Below, one piece after another: positions 52,848-59,952 of a stretch of 64,000 nt of DNA. The notes below the pieces were generated by a model. That model was given only the letters and a program-made list of their open reading frames with translations. It did no database searches and had not been told where the DNA came from. The position numbers and the translations under genes are program-made. This stretch comes from Chryseobacterium sp. JM1 (GTDB taxonomy: Bacteria; Bacteroidota; Bacteroidia; Flavobacteriales; Weeksellaceae): assembly GCF_000737715.1 (NCBI RefSeq), contig NZ_JPRN01000005.1, forward strand, positions 1 to 64,000, given 5' to 3'. How positions within the stretch are numbered: position 1 is the first letter of the stretch; each line of letters begins with the position of its first letter.

Positions 52848-53414
52848 CTATTGATTTCCTAAAACCTTATTGATCGCCTTTGGAAATATTTCATATTCAA
52901 TATGATGTACTTTTTCTGCAACAGTTTCAGGAGTATCTTCAGGTGTCACTTCAAATGATTTCTGAAGAATAGCTTCCCCTTCATCAATTCCCGGAGTTAC
53001 AAAATGTACGGTAGCTCCGCTTTCCTTTTCTTTTGCTTCAATAACGGCATTGTGAACGTGCATTCCCCACATTCCTTTTCCTCCGAATTTCGGAAGCAGT
53101 GCCGGATGGATATTGATGATCTTCCCGGTCCAGTTTTCACAGAATTCAGGTTTCAGAATGGATAGGAATCCCGCCAATACAATAAGATCTGTATCTTTTG
53201 GAATTACATTCGCCAATTCACTGCTGAAATTCTTTCCTCTTGGAATCAGAATATGGTCTATGTTATGATTTTTTGCTCTTTCAAGTCCGTAACATTCTCT
53301 GTCTGCCACTACCAGAGATACTTTTGCATTCTGGATTTCTCCGCTGTCAATAGTATCTATGATTCTCTGCAGATTGGTGCCGGAACCTGAAACGAGTATA
53401 ACTAAATTTTTCAT
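52848..53414 (-). CDS. purN: phosphoribosylglycinamide formyltransferase
   Basis: The 188-residue enzyme adds a formyl group from 10-formyl-THF to GAR. The N-terminal phosphate loop is LVSGSGTNLQRI. The catalytic Asn and His are in NIHPALLPKFGG near 101-112, the Asp in PGIDEGEAILQ. HNAVIEAKEKESGATVHFVT is also typical. Length is normal. It sits between two R4 repeats, and purM lies upstream. Confidence 0.96.
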   Translation of the reverse strand: MKNLVILVSGSGTNLQRIIDTIDSGEIQNAKVSLVVADRECYGLERAKNHNIDHILIPRGKNFSSELANVIPKDTDLIVLAGFLSILKPEFCENWTGKIINIHPALLPKFGGKGMWGMHVHNAVIEAKEKESGATVHFVTPGIDEGEAILQKSFEVTPEDTPETVAEKVHHIEYEIFPKAINKVLGNQ

Positions 53415-53420
53415 GTTGAT

Positions 53421-53505
53421 AATCTAACAATGTACCAGTCTAGCAATGTAACAATGAATTCAATTGGTACACTGGTACATTGTTATATTGTTATATTGTT
53501 AAATT
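53421..53505. repeat. R4 palindromic repeat, copy 2 (purN-purM gap)
   Basis: TAACAATGTACCAGT (53425-53439) and ACTGGTACATTGTTA (53471-53485) form a perfect 15 bp inverted repeat around a 31-base core. More TTATATTG words follow and overlap the last purM codons. It fills the gap between purN and purM. Confidence 0.85.
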
Positions 53506-54483
53506 GATTTTCTCGCTTCCCTCCGTGATCTCTCCGATTTCGTACGCATCGTCTAAAAGATGTAATACTTTTTCAGCGTGGTCAGCATCAGCAACGATGA
53601 TCATTCCTACTCCCATATTGAATGTTCCGTACATTTCTTCACGGGATACTCCACCTCTTTTCTCCAGTTCAAGCATTATGCTAGGAATTTTGATTTTGGC
53701 CGCATCGATAGAAGCACAAAGTCCTTCAGGGATAATTCTTGGTACATTTTCATAAAGACCACCTCCTGTAATGTGAGCGATACCGGAAACTTTCACTTCT
53801 TCCAATACTCTGTGAATATCTTTATAATATAGTCTGGTTGGTACTAATAACGTTTCGTATAATGGTTTTCCTTCAAATTCTTCTTCGAAGTTCGGGAATA
53901 CTTTTCTTACCAGTGAAAATCCATTGGAGTGGAATCCTGAGCTAGGAAGGGCAATGATTTTATTTCCAGCCTTGATGGTAGAACCGTCAATGATCTGATC
54001 TTTTTCAACGATTCCTACACAGAATCCGGCAACATCATAATCTCCCGGCTGATACATTCCCGGCATTTCAGCAGTTTCACCACCAATCAATGCGCAGTTG
54101 TTATCCTTACATGCTTTCACCATTCCAAGAACGATCTCAGCAGCAATTTCGGAATCCAGCTTTCCACAAGCCAGATAATCCAGGAAGAATAATGGTTTTG
54201 CACCGTGGCAAAGGATATCGTTGGCACACATTGCGAAACAGTCGACACCGATAGAATCGTATTGTTTGGTATCCAAAGCTACTTTAAGCTTCGTTCCTAC
54301 ACCGTCTGTTCCAGAAACCAGCACAGGATTTTTATATCCTCCGATCTCATAGAAAGCTCCAAAACTTCCCAAATGGTTTAATACATTTGAGTTGTGGGTC
54401 TCGCCTACTGCCTTTTTGATCTTGTCAACGGTTTTGTACCCTTCTTCTTTGTCTACGCCTGCTGATTTGTAAGTGTTGCTCAT
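53491..54483 (-). CDS. purM: phosphoribosylformylglycinamidine cyclo-ligase
   Basis: The start is placed at 54483 (MSNTYKSAGVDKEEGYKTVD, 330 residues); the 20-residue extension would be read from R4 repeat sequence. The enzyme closes the imidazole ring to AIR. Landmarks are LVSGTDGVGTKLKVAL, DCFAMCANDILCHGAKPLFF, LIGGETAEMPGMY and HITGGGLYENVPRI. It heads the purine gene run; about 310 bases upstream hold an R4 copy, a terminator, a short ORF and a consensus promoter. Confidence 0.96.
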   Translation of the reverse strand: MSNTYKSAGVDKEEGYKTVDKIKKAVGETHNSNVLNHLGSFGAFYEIGGYKNPVLVSGTDGVGTKLKVALDTKQYDSIGVDCFAMCANDILCHGAKPLFFLDYLACGKLDSEIAAEIVLGMVKACKDNNCALIGGETAEMPGMYQPGDYDVAGFCVGIVEKDQIIDGSTIKAGNKIIALPSSGFHSNGFSLVRKVFPNFEEEFEGKPLYETLLVPTRLYYKDIHRVLEEVKVSGIAHITGGGLYENVPRIIPEGLCASIDAAKIKIPSIMLELEKRGGVSREEMYGTFNMGVGMIIVADADHAEKVLHLLDDAYEIGEITEGSEKINLTI

Positions 54484-54494
54484 GTTTAATAATT

Positions 54495-54598
54495 TTATTA
54501 ATGTACTAAAGTGTACCAATTTATCAATATAACAGTCTACCAATTAGGTTACGTAAGGATCATTGGTACATTGATAAATTGGTACATTGTTACATTAG
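54495..54598. repeat. R4 palindromic repeat, copy 3 (purM leader)
   Basis: Words AATGTACTAAAGTGTACC, AATTTATCAATATAACAG and TCTACCAATTAGG make the left arm. ATCATTGGTACATTGATAAA and TTGGTACATTGTTACATTAG make the right. It directly precedes the purM start on the minus strand and would lie in its leader RNA. Confidence 0.8.
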
Positions 54599-54630
54599 TA
54601 TTTATTTTTATTTTTACTAGATTTTAGAAA

Positions 54631-54664
54631 ATAAAAAAGCCGACAATCTTGGTAGATTATCGGC
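54631..54664 (-). terminator. Terminator upstream of purM (possible attenuator)
   Basis: GCCGACAATCT (54639-54649) pairs with AGATTATCGGC (54654-54664), with one G-U pair in the RNA, and a T run follows on the minus strand. It is not downstream of any annotated gene except the 24-codon ORF, so it could end a small RNA or attenuate purM. Confidence 0.78.
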
Positions 54665-54671
54665 CGTTATT

Positions 54672-54746
54672 TTATCTCAGAATTTCAGAGCCCACAGTTT
54701 TCCCTTTCTCTGAGAAACATTCTTTAAAAGTGGTCTGAAATTTCAT
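54672..54746 (-). CDS. 24-codon ORF in a structured leader before purM
   Basis: The minus strand reads ATG at 54746 to TAA at 54674-54672, coding MKFQTTFKECFSEKGKTVGS then EILR. It is 15 bases after a consensus -7 box and just before a terminator. The RNA can pair AATTTCAGA with TCTGAAATT, and TCTCAGA with TCTGAGA, which are mutually competing stems. It may be a leader peptide, or the fold may be the functional part and the ORF chance. Confidence 0.35.
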   Translation of the reverse strand: MKFQTTFKECFSEKGKTVGSEILR

Positions 54747-54760
54747 CTTATTTCTTTTTG

Positions 54761-54791
54761 CAAAAATAGTAATTTTAAATTAATATTCAAA
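54761..54791 (-). promoter_or_regulatory. Full consensus promoter for the purM leader
   Basis: On the minus strand TTTG (54791-54788), a 19-base spacer and TATTTTTG (54768-54761) match the Bacteroidota TTTG-N17-23-TAnnTTTG promoter completely. It lies directly after the FMN reductase stop codon (54794), so transcription starts about 54755. Confidence 0.75.
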
Positions 54792-54793
54792 TT

Positions 54794-55345
54794 CTATTTT
54801 TCAAGGATGGTTTCAATGGCTGCAATCTTCTTGATTTTTTCTTTTAATTCGCTGTCTTTCTCGCTGTTAGAAATCTTCTGTTCAGCTTTATCAAAGTTAT
54901 CATTAAAGAAAGGAAGTGAGAAAGTTTCTACAATATTTCCTCCGTGGAAAGGGAAACGCTTCGATGCAGCCTCTAAAACACCAGCTCCACCTCTTCCTCC
55001 TGGAGATGTAGACATCAAGAACATGGGAACTTCATTCCATACCGTTCTGTCTTTGATTCTTGATACCCAGTCGAATACATTTTTGAAGGCTGTAGAGTAT
55101 GTTCCGTTGTGCTCAGGTAATGAAACCAAAAGAAGATTGGCTCCGTCGATTTTTGCCGCAAAATCTTTTGCTTCCTGTGGCACACCGCCTGCCAATTCTC
55201 TTTCGTGCTTATAAATCGGCATTTCAAAAGGATTCAGGTCTACTACTTCTACGTCTGCATTCTCAAATAAGGACGATGCATAGGCTACTAACTGTCTGTT
55301 CATTGAAGCATCCGAATTGCTTCCTGCTATTGCTAAAACTTTCAT
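54794..55345 (-). CDS. NADPH-dependent FMN reductase-family protein
   Basis: The 183-residue flavodoxin-fold protein begins MKVLAIAGSNSDASMNRQL, the FMN phosphate loop (GSxxxxSxN-like). VSLPEHNGTYSTAFKNVFDW matches the flavin-ring loop (PEYNGSxPGxLKNAIDW-like), and MSTSPGGRGGAG the second. It reduces flavins, quinones or chromate with NAD(P)H in related proteins. The gene lies 37 bases after the pirin gene, with which it probably forms a redox-stress unit. The purM promoter follows its stop. Confidence 0.92.
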   Translation of the reverse strand: MKVLAIAGSNSDASMNRQLVAYASSLFENADVEVVDLNPFEMPIYKHERELAGGVPQEAKDFAAKIDGANLLLVSLPEHNGTYSTAFKNVFDWVSRIKDRTVWNEVPMFLMSTSPGGRGGAGVLEAASKRFPFHGGNIVETFSLPFFNDNFDKAEQKISNSEKDSELKEKIKKIAAIETILEK

Positions 55346-55382
55346 TATTGTTTATCTGTTTAATGTTTTTGATTATTAATTA

Positions 55383-56111
55383 CTATTTCAAATAAGCCGG
55401 CAAGTCCATTGGTACTTCCATCAATAAGACCTCAGCATCTTCTACGGCTTCGATGTTAAAGCTCTGGGTATCCCAGATTCCCAATCCGTCTCTTTCGTTC
55501 AAAACTCTGTCTCCTACTTTGGCGCTACCTTTTAAAACAAAGGCATACACTCCGTTTCCTTTTTTGTTGAGCATATAATTTTTGCCGTTTCCTTCTTTAA
55601 AATTAGCTAAATTAAACCATGCATCCTGATGAATCCAAACACCATCATCATTTTTATTGGGTGACAAAATCTGCTGGAATCCATTGATCTTTTCTCCTTC
55701 TTTAATGCTTTTCTGATCATATCTAGGTTCAACGTTCAATTCTTTTGGAAAAACCCAGATCTGAAGAAATTTTACGGCTTCATCTTTATTTTTATTGTAT
55801 TCACTGTGCATTACCCCGGTTCCCGCGCTCATTACCTGGATTTCTCCTTTTTTGATAACGGCAGTCGTTCCCATTGAATCTTTATGTTCCAAATCACCTT
55901 CCAAAGGAATTGAAATAATTTCCATGTCCTTGTGTGGGTGTGTCCCGAATCCCATTCCCTGTGAAACGGTATCATCGTTCAATACTCTCAGCACTCCAAA
56001 GTTCGTTCTGTCCTTATTTTGATAGTTGGCAAAACTGAATGTGTGGTAGCTGTTCAGCCATCCGTGATCTGCGTGGCCTCTTGAATCTGCTTTATGATAT
56101 ACTGTTTTCAT
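55383..56111 (-). CDS. pirin family protein (bicupin)
   Basis: The 242-residue protein has the pirin signature HTFSFANYQNKDRTNFG, and the metal ligands in GTHPHKDMEIISI (two His) and TGVMHSEYN (His, Glu). A C-terminal cupin ends at NIEAVEDAEVLLMEVP. Bacterial pirins like YhhW have quercetinase activity or interact with metabolic enzymes; the true substrate is unknown. It precedes the FMN reductase gene by 37 bases on the minus strand. Confidence 0.94.
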   Translation of the reverse strand: MKTVYHKADSRGHADHGWLNSYHTFSFANYQNKDRTNFGVLRVLNDDTVSQGMGFGTHPHKDMEIISIPLEGDLEHKDSMGTTAVIKKGEIQVMSAGTGVMHSEYNKNKDEAVKFLQIWVFPKELNVEPRYDQKSIKEGEKINGFQQILSPNKNDDGVWIHQDAWFNLANFKEGNGKNYMLNKKGNGVYAFVLKGSAKVGDRVLNERDGLGIWDTQSFNIEAVEDAEVLLMEVPMDLPAYLK

Positions 56112-56337
56112 ACTGTGATTATTTTATGGTACAAATGTAGGATATAGAGGTGTTTGAAAGTGTTGATGTAGGTTAAGAAAGGATTTTAGGGTTGTTATTG
56201 GTTAAACACAAAGGCGCAAGATTATTACTCTCCGGATATTTTAAAGTGCGAGGATTTAATCAAAGATAAAATTGATTGGGGATATTGATTAGTTTTAAAA
56301 TCTGATTTCATGTGACCTTGATCTGGTGGGATTTTAA

Positions 56338-56410
56338 ATTTTGGCTAAAGCCTTTATTGGTATGCTTAATTTGAAAGCGGGTTAAAGCCTACTCCTATTG
56401 AATTTTATAT
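56338..56410 (+). repeat. R3 hairpin repeat, copy 2
   Basis: TTTTGGCTAAAGCC, a spacer with TGCTTAATTTGAAA, GCGGGTTAAAGCC and TACTCCTATTGAATTTTAT give the R3 order in plus orientation. The second hairpin is decayed (GCGGG/CCTAC). Confidence 0.65.
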
Positions 56411-56449
56411 TCAAATTGATCCCTATTTATTTCTGGAATGCATTATTTT

Positions 56450-56486
56450 TTATCTCACGCGGATTTTGCTGATTAAGCAGATTTGT
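56450..56486 (+). repeat. R2-type short repeat left of the HxlR gene
   Basis: TTATCTCACGCGGATTTTGC and TGATTAAGCAGATTTG match the R2 core. It sits about 17 bases from the HxlR stop. Confidence 0.6.
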
Positions 56487-56502
56487 CAATGTTAATGAGC
56501 AT

Positions 56503-56874
56503 TTATTCAGGTTTTTCAGTTTCTGCGGGAATTCCGAAGATGTGTTTACGGTGGTTTTCACCCCAGTCTTTTAAGGATTCTACAACGGGGTGCAAGGTCT
56601 TTGTATATTGTGTAGGACAGTATTCGATGCTTACGGGATATGTATCTTTAACGATTCTTTCAACCAAGCCGTTTTGTTCGAGTTCTTTTAATTCTTTGGC
56701 TAAAACCTTCGATGTGAGCTTCGGAATGCTTCGTTCAATTTCTGTAAAACGTTTGTTTCCTGCATTTAAGGAAATAATAATCTGCAATTTCCATTTGCCA
56801 TTGATCACATCTAATGTATCGCGAACCGGTTTTAATGCCTGCATACAATCTTTATGGTTGTGCTGTTTTTCCAT
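56503..56874 (-). CDS. HxlR family transcriptional regulator
   Basis: The 123-residue winged-helix protein shows the HxlR pattern: Cys10 in HKDCMQALKPVRDTLDVING, KWKLQIIISLNAGNKRFTEI, LTSKVLAKELKELEQNGLV and the wing VSIEYCPTQYTKTL. Such regulators (like YodB or QorR) use the N-terminal cysteine to sense quinones or diamide and repress reductases. The divergent azoreductase gene is the obvious target: an inverted repeat lies between them. Confidence 0.93.
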   Translation of the reverse strand: MEKQHNHKDCMQALKPVRDTLDVINGKWKLQIIISLNAGNKRFTEIERSIPKLTSKVLAKELKELEQNGLVERIVKDTYPVSIEYCPTQYTKTLHPVVESLKDWGENHRKHIFGIPAETEKPE

Positions 56875-56880
56875 TTTTTC

Positions 56881-56915
56881 ACTTTCCTTTAGGTAACTGC
56901 TATACTTTGGAAAGT
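56881..56915. promoter_or_regulatory. Candidate operator between HxlR and azoR
   Basis: ACTTTCC (56881-56887) and GGAAAGT (56909-56915) form a perfect 7 bp inverted repeat with a 21-base spacer. Its right arm overlaps the azoR -33 element, so binding would block azoR. Confidence 0.45.
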
Positions 56916-56933
56916 AAATTTACAATAATTTTG
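56906..56933 (+). promoter_or_regulatory. Promoter of azoR
   Basis: TTTG (56906-56909), 16 bases, then TAATTTTG (56926-56933) match the Bacteroidota promoter with a spacer one base short of the usual range. The azoR start is 34 bases later. Confidence 0.6.
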
Positions 56934-56966
56934 TCATTCATAAAAACGAAAAAAATTCAAAACAAA

Positions 56967-57566
56967 ATGGCAAATATTTTAAATATCCAAACCAGCATCA
57001 GCGGAGAAAACTCTGTAAGCAATAAGCTTTCTCAAACTGTAATTAATCAGCTGCTAGATAGAAATCCAAACAGTACGGTTGTTATCCGTGATCTGGCTTT
57101 GAACCCTATTCCTCATATGGAAATTCATCATTTCAGTGCCTCCAGAATTCCGGACGAAGAAAAGAATGATGAGCAAAAAGAAGCTTCAAAATATTCTGAC
57201 GAAGCATTAAAGGAAATTCAGGAAGCTGATATTATTGTTATTGGGGTTCCCTTTTACAACTTCACTTTTCCTTCCACTTTAAAATCGTGGATCGACAGTA
57301 TAGCTGTTGCCGGGAAAACATTCTCTTATGCTGATGGAACGCCAAAAGGTCTTCTGCAGAACAAGAAATTATATTTAAATATTGCCGTTGGCGGGGTTTA
57401 TGAAAACGGACTTATTGAGAATATGGAGCATTATTTAAAAACGTTATTCGGTTTCATTGGGATTAAGGATGTAGAAGTTTTCAAATCTCAGGGAATGATG
57501 GTTCCTCAATTGAAAGATGAAAATTTATTGAAGACTGTGGCGGAAATTGAAACGGTTTTAGCGTAA
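56967..57566 (+). CDS. azoR: FMN-dependent NADH-azoreductase
   Basis: The start is the ATG at 56967 (MANILNIQTSISGENSVSN, 199 residues). The frame is open far upstream but crosses the HxlR gene, so the longer form is rejected. The flavodoxin-like fold has SGENSVSNKLSQ as the phosphate loop, VIGVPFYNFTFPSTLKSWID for the flavin and AVGGVYENGLIEN. AzoR-type enzymes reduce quinones and azo dyes by two electrons and defend against thiol stress. It is divergent from its likely HxlR repressor. A terminator follows. Confidence 0.94.
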   Translation: MANILNIQTSISGENSVSNKLSQTVINQLLDRNPNSTVVIRDLALNPIPHMEIHHFSASRIPDEEKNDEQKEASKYSDEALKEIQEADIIVIGVPFYNFTFPSTLKSWIDSIAVAGKTFSYADGTPKGLLQNKKLYLNIAVGGVYENGLIENMEHYLKTLFGFIGIKDVEVFKSQGMMVPQLKDENLLKTVAEIETVLA

Positions 57567-57614
57567 GTAAGTTTAATTGTTAAGATATTAATTTTTTTGA
57601 CTTGAAGTCAATTA

Positions 57615-57646
57615 AAAAGGCTGTCTCATTTTTGAGTCAGCTTTTT
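57615..57646 (+). terminator. Terminator of azoR
   Basis: AAAAGGCTGTCTCA (57615-57628) pairs with TGAGTCAGCTTTTT (57633-57646), with two imperfect pairs, over a TTTT loop; a T-rich tail follows. Confidence 0.72.
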
Positions 57647-57774
57647 CTTATTATTTATTGGAAAACGCAATGGTGCAGGGTTTTCTTTTCATTCCTATGT
57701 TTTAAGACACAAGGATTTTATCTGAGATAAAATTGATTGAGGATATCAATTAGCTTTGATATGTATTATTTTTT

Positions 57775-57812
57775 TAGCTCTCGCGGATCTGGCAGATGGA
57801 GCAGATTTTTAA
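57775..57812 (+). repeat. R2-type short repeat right of azoR
   Basis: AGCTCTCGCGGATCTGGCAG and ATGGAGCAGATTTTTAAG match the R2 core seen in the 200 bp array. Confidence 0.6.
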
Positions 57813-57871
57813 GATGTGAGTATTTACGTTAGCTCTAAAATAGAGATGAAAATATTAGCCGGATATTTTAA

Positions 57872-57943
57872 GTTTTGGCTAAAGCCTTAATGAATATGGT
57901 TTATTAAAAAAGCGGGCTAAAGCCCGCTCTTATTGAATTTTAT
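57872..57943 (+). repeat. R3 hairpin repeat, copy 3
   Basis: TTTTGGCTAAAGCC, a spacer with GGTTTATTAAAAA, AGCGGGCTAAAGCCCGCT (57911-57928) and CTTATTGAATTTTAT give the R3 order. The second hairpin is perfect here. Confidence 0.75.
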
Positions 57944-58012
57944 CGTGATGTACTGATATAATGACATTCAAGTTTTTCGCGCTTCTAACTTCTAACTTCT
58001 AACTTCTATCCC

Positions 58013-59419
58013 CTAAAAATGCACCTGCTTAATTTCTCCCTCAATTTCCTTCGGCGTTTCGTCTTCAGATTTCACGAAGATCATGGTGACAACAGCACCG
58101 ATCAGCATACATACACCACCGACTACAATATAATCTATCGCACGGTTTCCAAAGAAGTTGCTTACAATAGGACCACCAAATAGTCCATTGATGATTTGTG
58201 GAATAACAATAAAGAAATTGAATATTCCCATATACACGCCCATTTTCCGTTGAGGAATCACTTCAATAAGCATTGCGTAAGGCATAGCAAGGATACTTGC
58301 CCAGGCAAATCCCAATCCTATCATGGAGATCCATAAAAGATGGGTATCTTTAATAAAATACATCGAAATAAGACCTAAACCTCCGCATAGAAGTGCCAGA
58401 GCGTGGGTCTGTTTCTTTCCTATCATTTTCGCGATTGGGGTTAATAAAAATGCAAACGGTATAGCCCAAAGATTATACATTCCGAATAATTTTCCCGTTA
58501 AATCTCCCGCATTATTGAAAGCTTTGGAATGGGTATCTTCAGGGGAAAGTCCGAAATGATGAGTAGCCAGTGCACTTGTGGTGAATACCCACATGGTGAA
58601 TAAGGCGAACCATGAGAAGAACTGCACGGCACCCAGTTTTTTCATTTGTGAAGGAATTCCTGCAAAATCTTTAAAAATATCTGCGAATTTTGAAGGTTCC
58701 TGCGGAGCTTCTTTTCCGTCCTCAAATGCAGCAAATTCTTCCGGAGAATACTCTTTAGTGGTAAAAACAGTATACAATATCGTTAGTAATAATATCCCGG
58801 CTCCCACATAAAAGGAGTAAATCACATTATTGGCAACAAAACCCTCCGGCGCTTCATTGGAAACTCCCATAGAGGTCAGTATTCCCGGAATATAAGATCC
58901 CACTACCGCTCCGATGCCAATCAGAATAGTCTGCACCGAAAATCCAAGTGTTCCCTGATGTTTTGGAAGCATATCACCTACCAAAGCCCTGAATGGTTCC
59001 ATAGCAATATTGACGGAAGCATCCATCATCGCCAGAAATAGCACAGCCAACAACAATGCATTAGCTGCAAAAAGATGAGTGACTGTGGCTGCATTGGGAA
59101 GAAGAACCAACCCAAGTGCACATAAAATAGCTCCAATTAAAAAATACGGTTTTCTTCTGCCCAAAGGGCTCCAGGTATTGTCTCCCATGTGCCCGATGAT
59201 CGGTTGCACAATAAGTCCGGTCACAGGCGCTACCAGCCAGAACCATGACAGCTCATGAACATCGGCACCCAAATTGGCCAGAATCCTGCTCGCGTTTCCA
59301 TTTTGCAGCCCGAAAGCCATCTGTATTCCCAAAAAGCCCATGCTCATGTTGATGATCTGAGGCATGGAAAGATTGGGTTTTATTGTTCCTGAAGAAGTTT
59401 TCTGTGCAGAATTTATCAT
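58013..59419 (-). CDS. SLC45/GPH-type MFS sugar transporter
   Basis: The 468-residue protein has 12 predicted helices. IINMSMGFLGIQMAFGLQNG, LVAPVTGLIVQPIIGHMGDN, LGRRKPYFLIGAILC and MEPFRALVGDMLP are the marks of the SLC45 (sucrose/maltose transporter-like) branch of MFS; the RRKPY follows the GD..W motif as usual. It likely imports maltose or maltodextrin with protons. The start overlaps the NTF2-like stop (TAATG), and the GH13 amylase gene lies two genes upstream, which supports this substrate. Confidence 0.93.
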   Translation of the reverse strand: MINSAQKTSSGTIKPNLSMPQIINMSMGFLGIQMAFGLQNGNASRILANLGADVHELSWFWLVAPVTGLIVQPIIGHMGDNTWSPLGRRKPYFLIGAILCALGLVLLPNAATVTHLFAANALLLAVLFLAMMDASVNIAMEPFRALVGDMLPKHQGTLGFSVQTILIGIGAVVGSYIPGILTSMGVSNEAPEGFVANNVIYSFYVGAGILLLTILYTVFTTKEYSPEEFAAFEDGKEAPQEPSKFADIFKDFAGIPSQMKKLGAVQFFSWFALFTMWVFTTSALATHHFGLSPEDTHSKAFNNAGDLTGKLFGMYNLWAIPFAFLLTPIAKMIGKKQTHALALLCGGLGLISMYFIKDTHLLWISMIGLGFAWASILAMPYAMLIEVIPQRKMGVYMGIFNFFIVIPQIINGLFGGPIVSNFFGNRAIDYIVVGGVCMLIGAVVTMIFVKSEDETPKEIEGEIKQVHF

Positions 59420-59940
59420 TATTTTTTCAGTTCTTTGATTAAGACATCTTCAATCGCTGCTTTTTCTAAAACCACCTTATCCACGACATCATTAGGAACG
59501 GTTACAGAAAGTACATACTGTTTCACTTTCCAGCTTCCGTTTATTTTTTCGACAACGCCTGAACCTCTGCAAATTTTCATCTGAGTATTCAGGATTTCGT
59601 CAAACCATGCTAGTTTTCCGTCTTTGCTGAAATAGATATTTCTTTTAAGAGAAGTGAAATTCCAGGTTTTCTTTTTATCAAAATAAGGTTTTGCCCACAC
59701 CATAAAAGCTTTTTTATCCCAGACTTCCGTAGCATCGGTTCCGATGAATGTAGATTCGTCTGCGAAATAATTGAAATAGGTATCAAAATCTGATTTTGCA
59801 GCGGCAGTATTGAAACCATCCAGCATGATTCCTATGGCTGCTTTATCTTTGTCAAATTTAGAACTGTTGGACTGGGCATTCACCCCTTTAAAACCAAGTA
59901 TAAAAAGCACCAGCGTGCAGATAAAAGTTATTTTTTTCAT
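59419..59940 (-). CDS. exported NTF2-like (SnoaL/DUF4440-type) protein
   Basis: The 173-residue protein has a signal peptide, MKKITFICTLVLFILGFKGVNAQ. An NTF2-like domain follows, with IGIMLDGFNTAAAKSDFDTY, FADESTFIGTDATEVWDKKA, and the late strand KINGSWKVKQYVLSVTVPND. Such domains are small ligand-binding or enzyme folds; here no catalytic residue can be named. It sits 12 bases after the GH13 gene and overlaps the transporter gene by one base, so it is part of the operon. Confidence 0.88.
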   Translation of the reverse strand: MKKITFICTLVLFILGFKGVNAQSNSSKFDKDKAAIGIMLDGFNTAAAKSDFDTYFNYFADESTFIGTDATEVWDKKAFMVWAKPYFDKKKTWNFTSLKRNIYFSKDGKLAWFDEILNTQMKICRGSGVVEKINGSWKVKQYVLSVTVPNDVVDKVVLEKAAIEDVLIKELKK

Positions 59941-59952
59941 TGTATAATTAAT

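Larger units (their letters stand above)
56112..56502. other. 391 bp gap: left composite repeat array
   Basis: Three modules are seen: block a (56251-56294, AGGATTTAATC with GATAAAATTGATTGGGGATA), R3 (56338-56410) and R2 (56450-56486). The same three occur after azoR at 57711-57943 with R2 and R3 exchanged. No gene is visible. Confidence 0.7.
57567..58012. other. 446 bp gap: right composite repeat array
   Basis: After the azoR terminator come block a (57711-57756, AAGGATTTTATC with GATAAAATTGATTGAGGATA), an R2 core (57775-57812) and an R3 element (57872-57943). A run of CTTCTAACTTCTAACTTCTA words lies at about 57981-58003. No gene is visible. Confidence 0.7.

Noticed and set aside
52745..54598. 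R4 repeats as Rho-independent terminators
   Set aside because: The arms are AT-rich and long, lack a GC-rich stem and T run, and lie inside an apparent operon.
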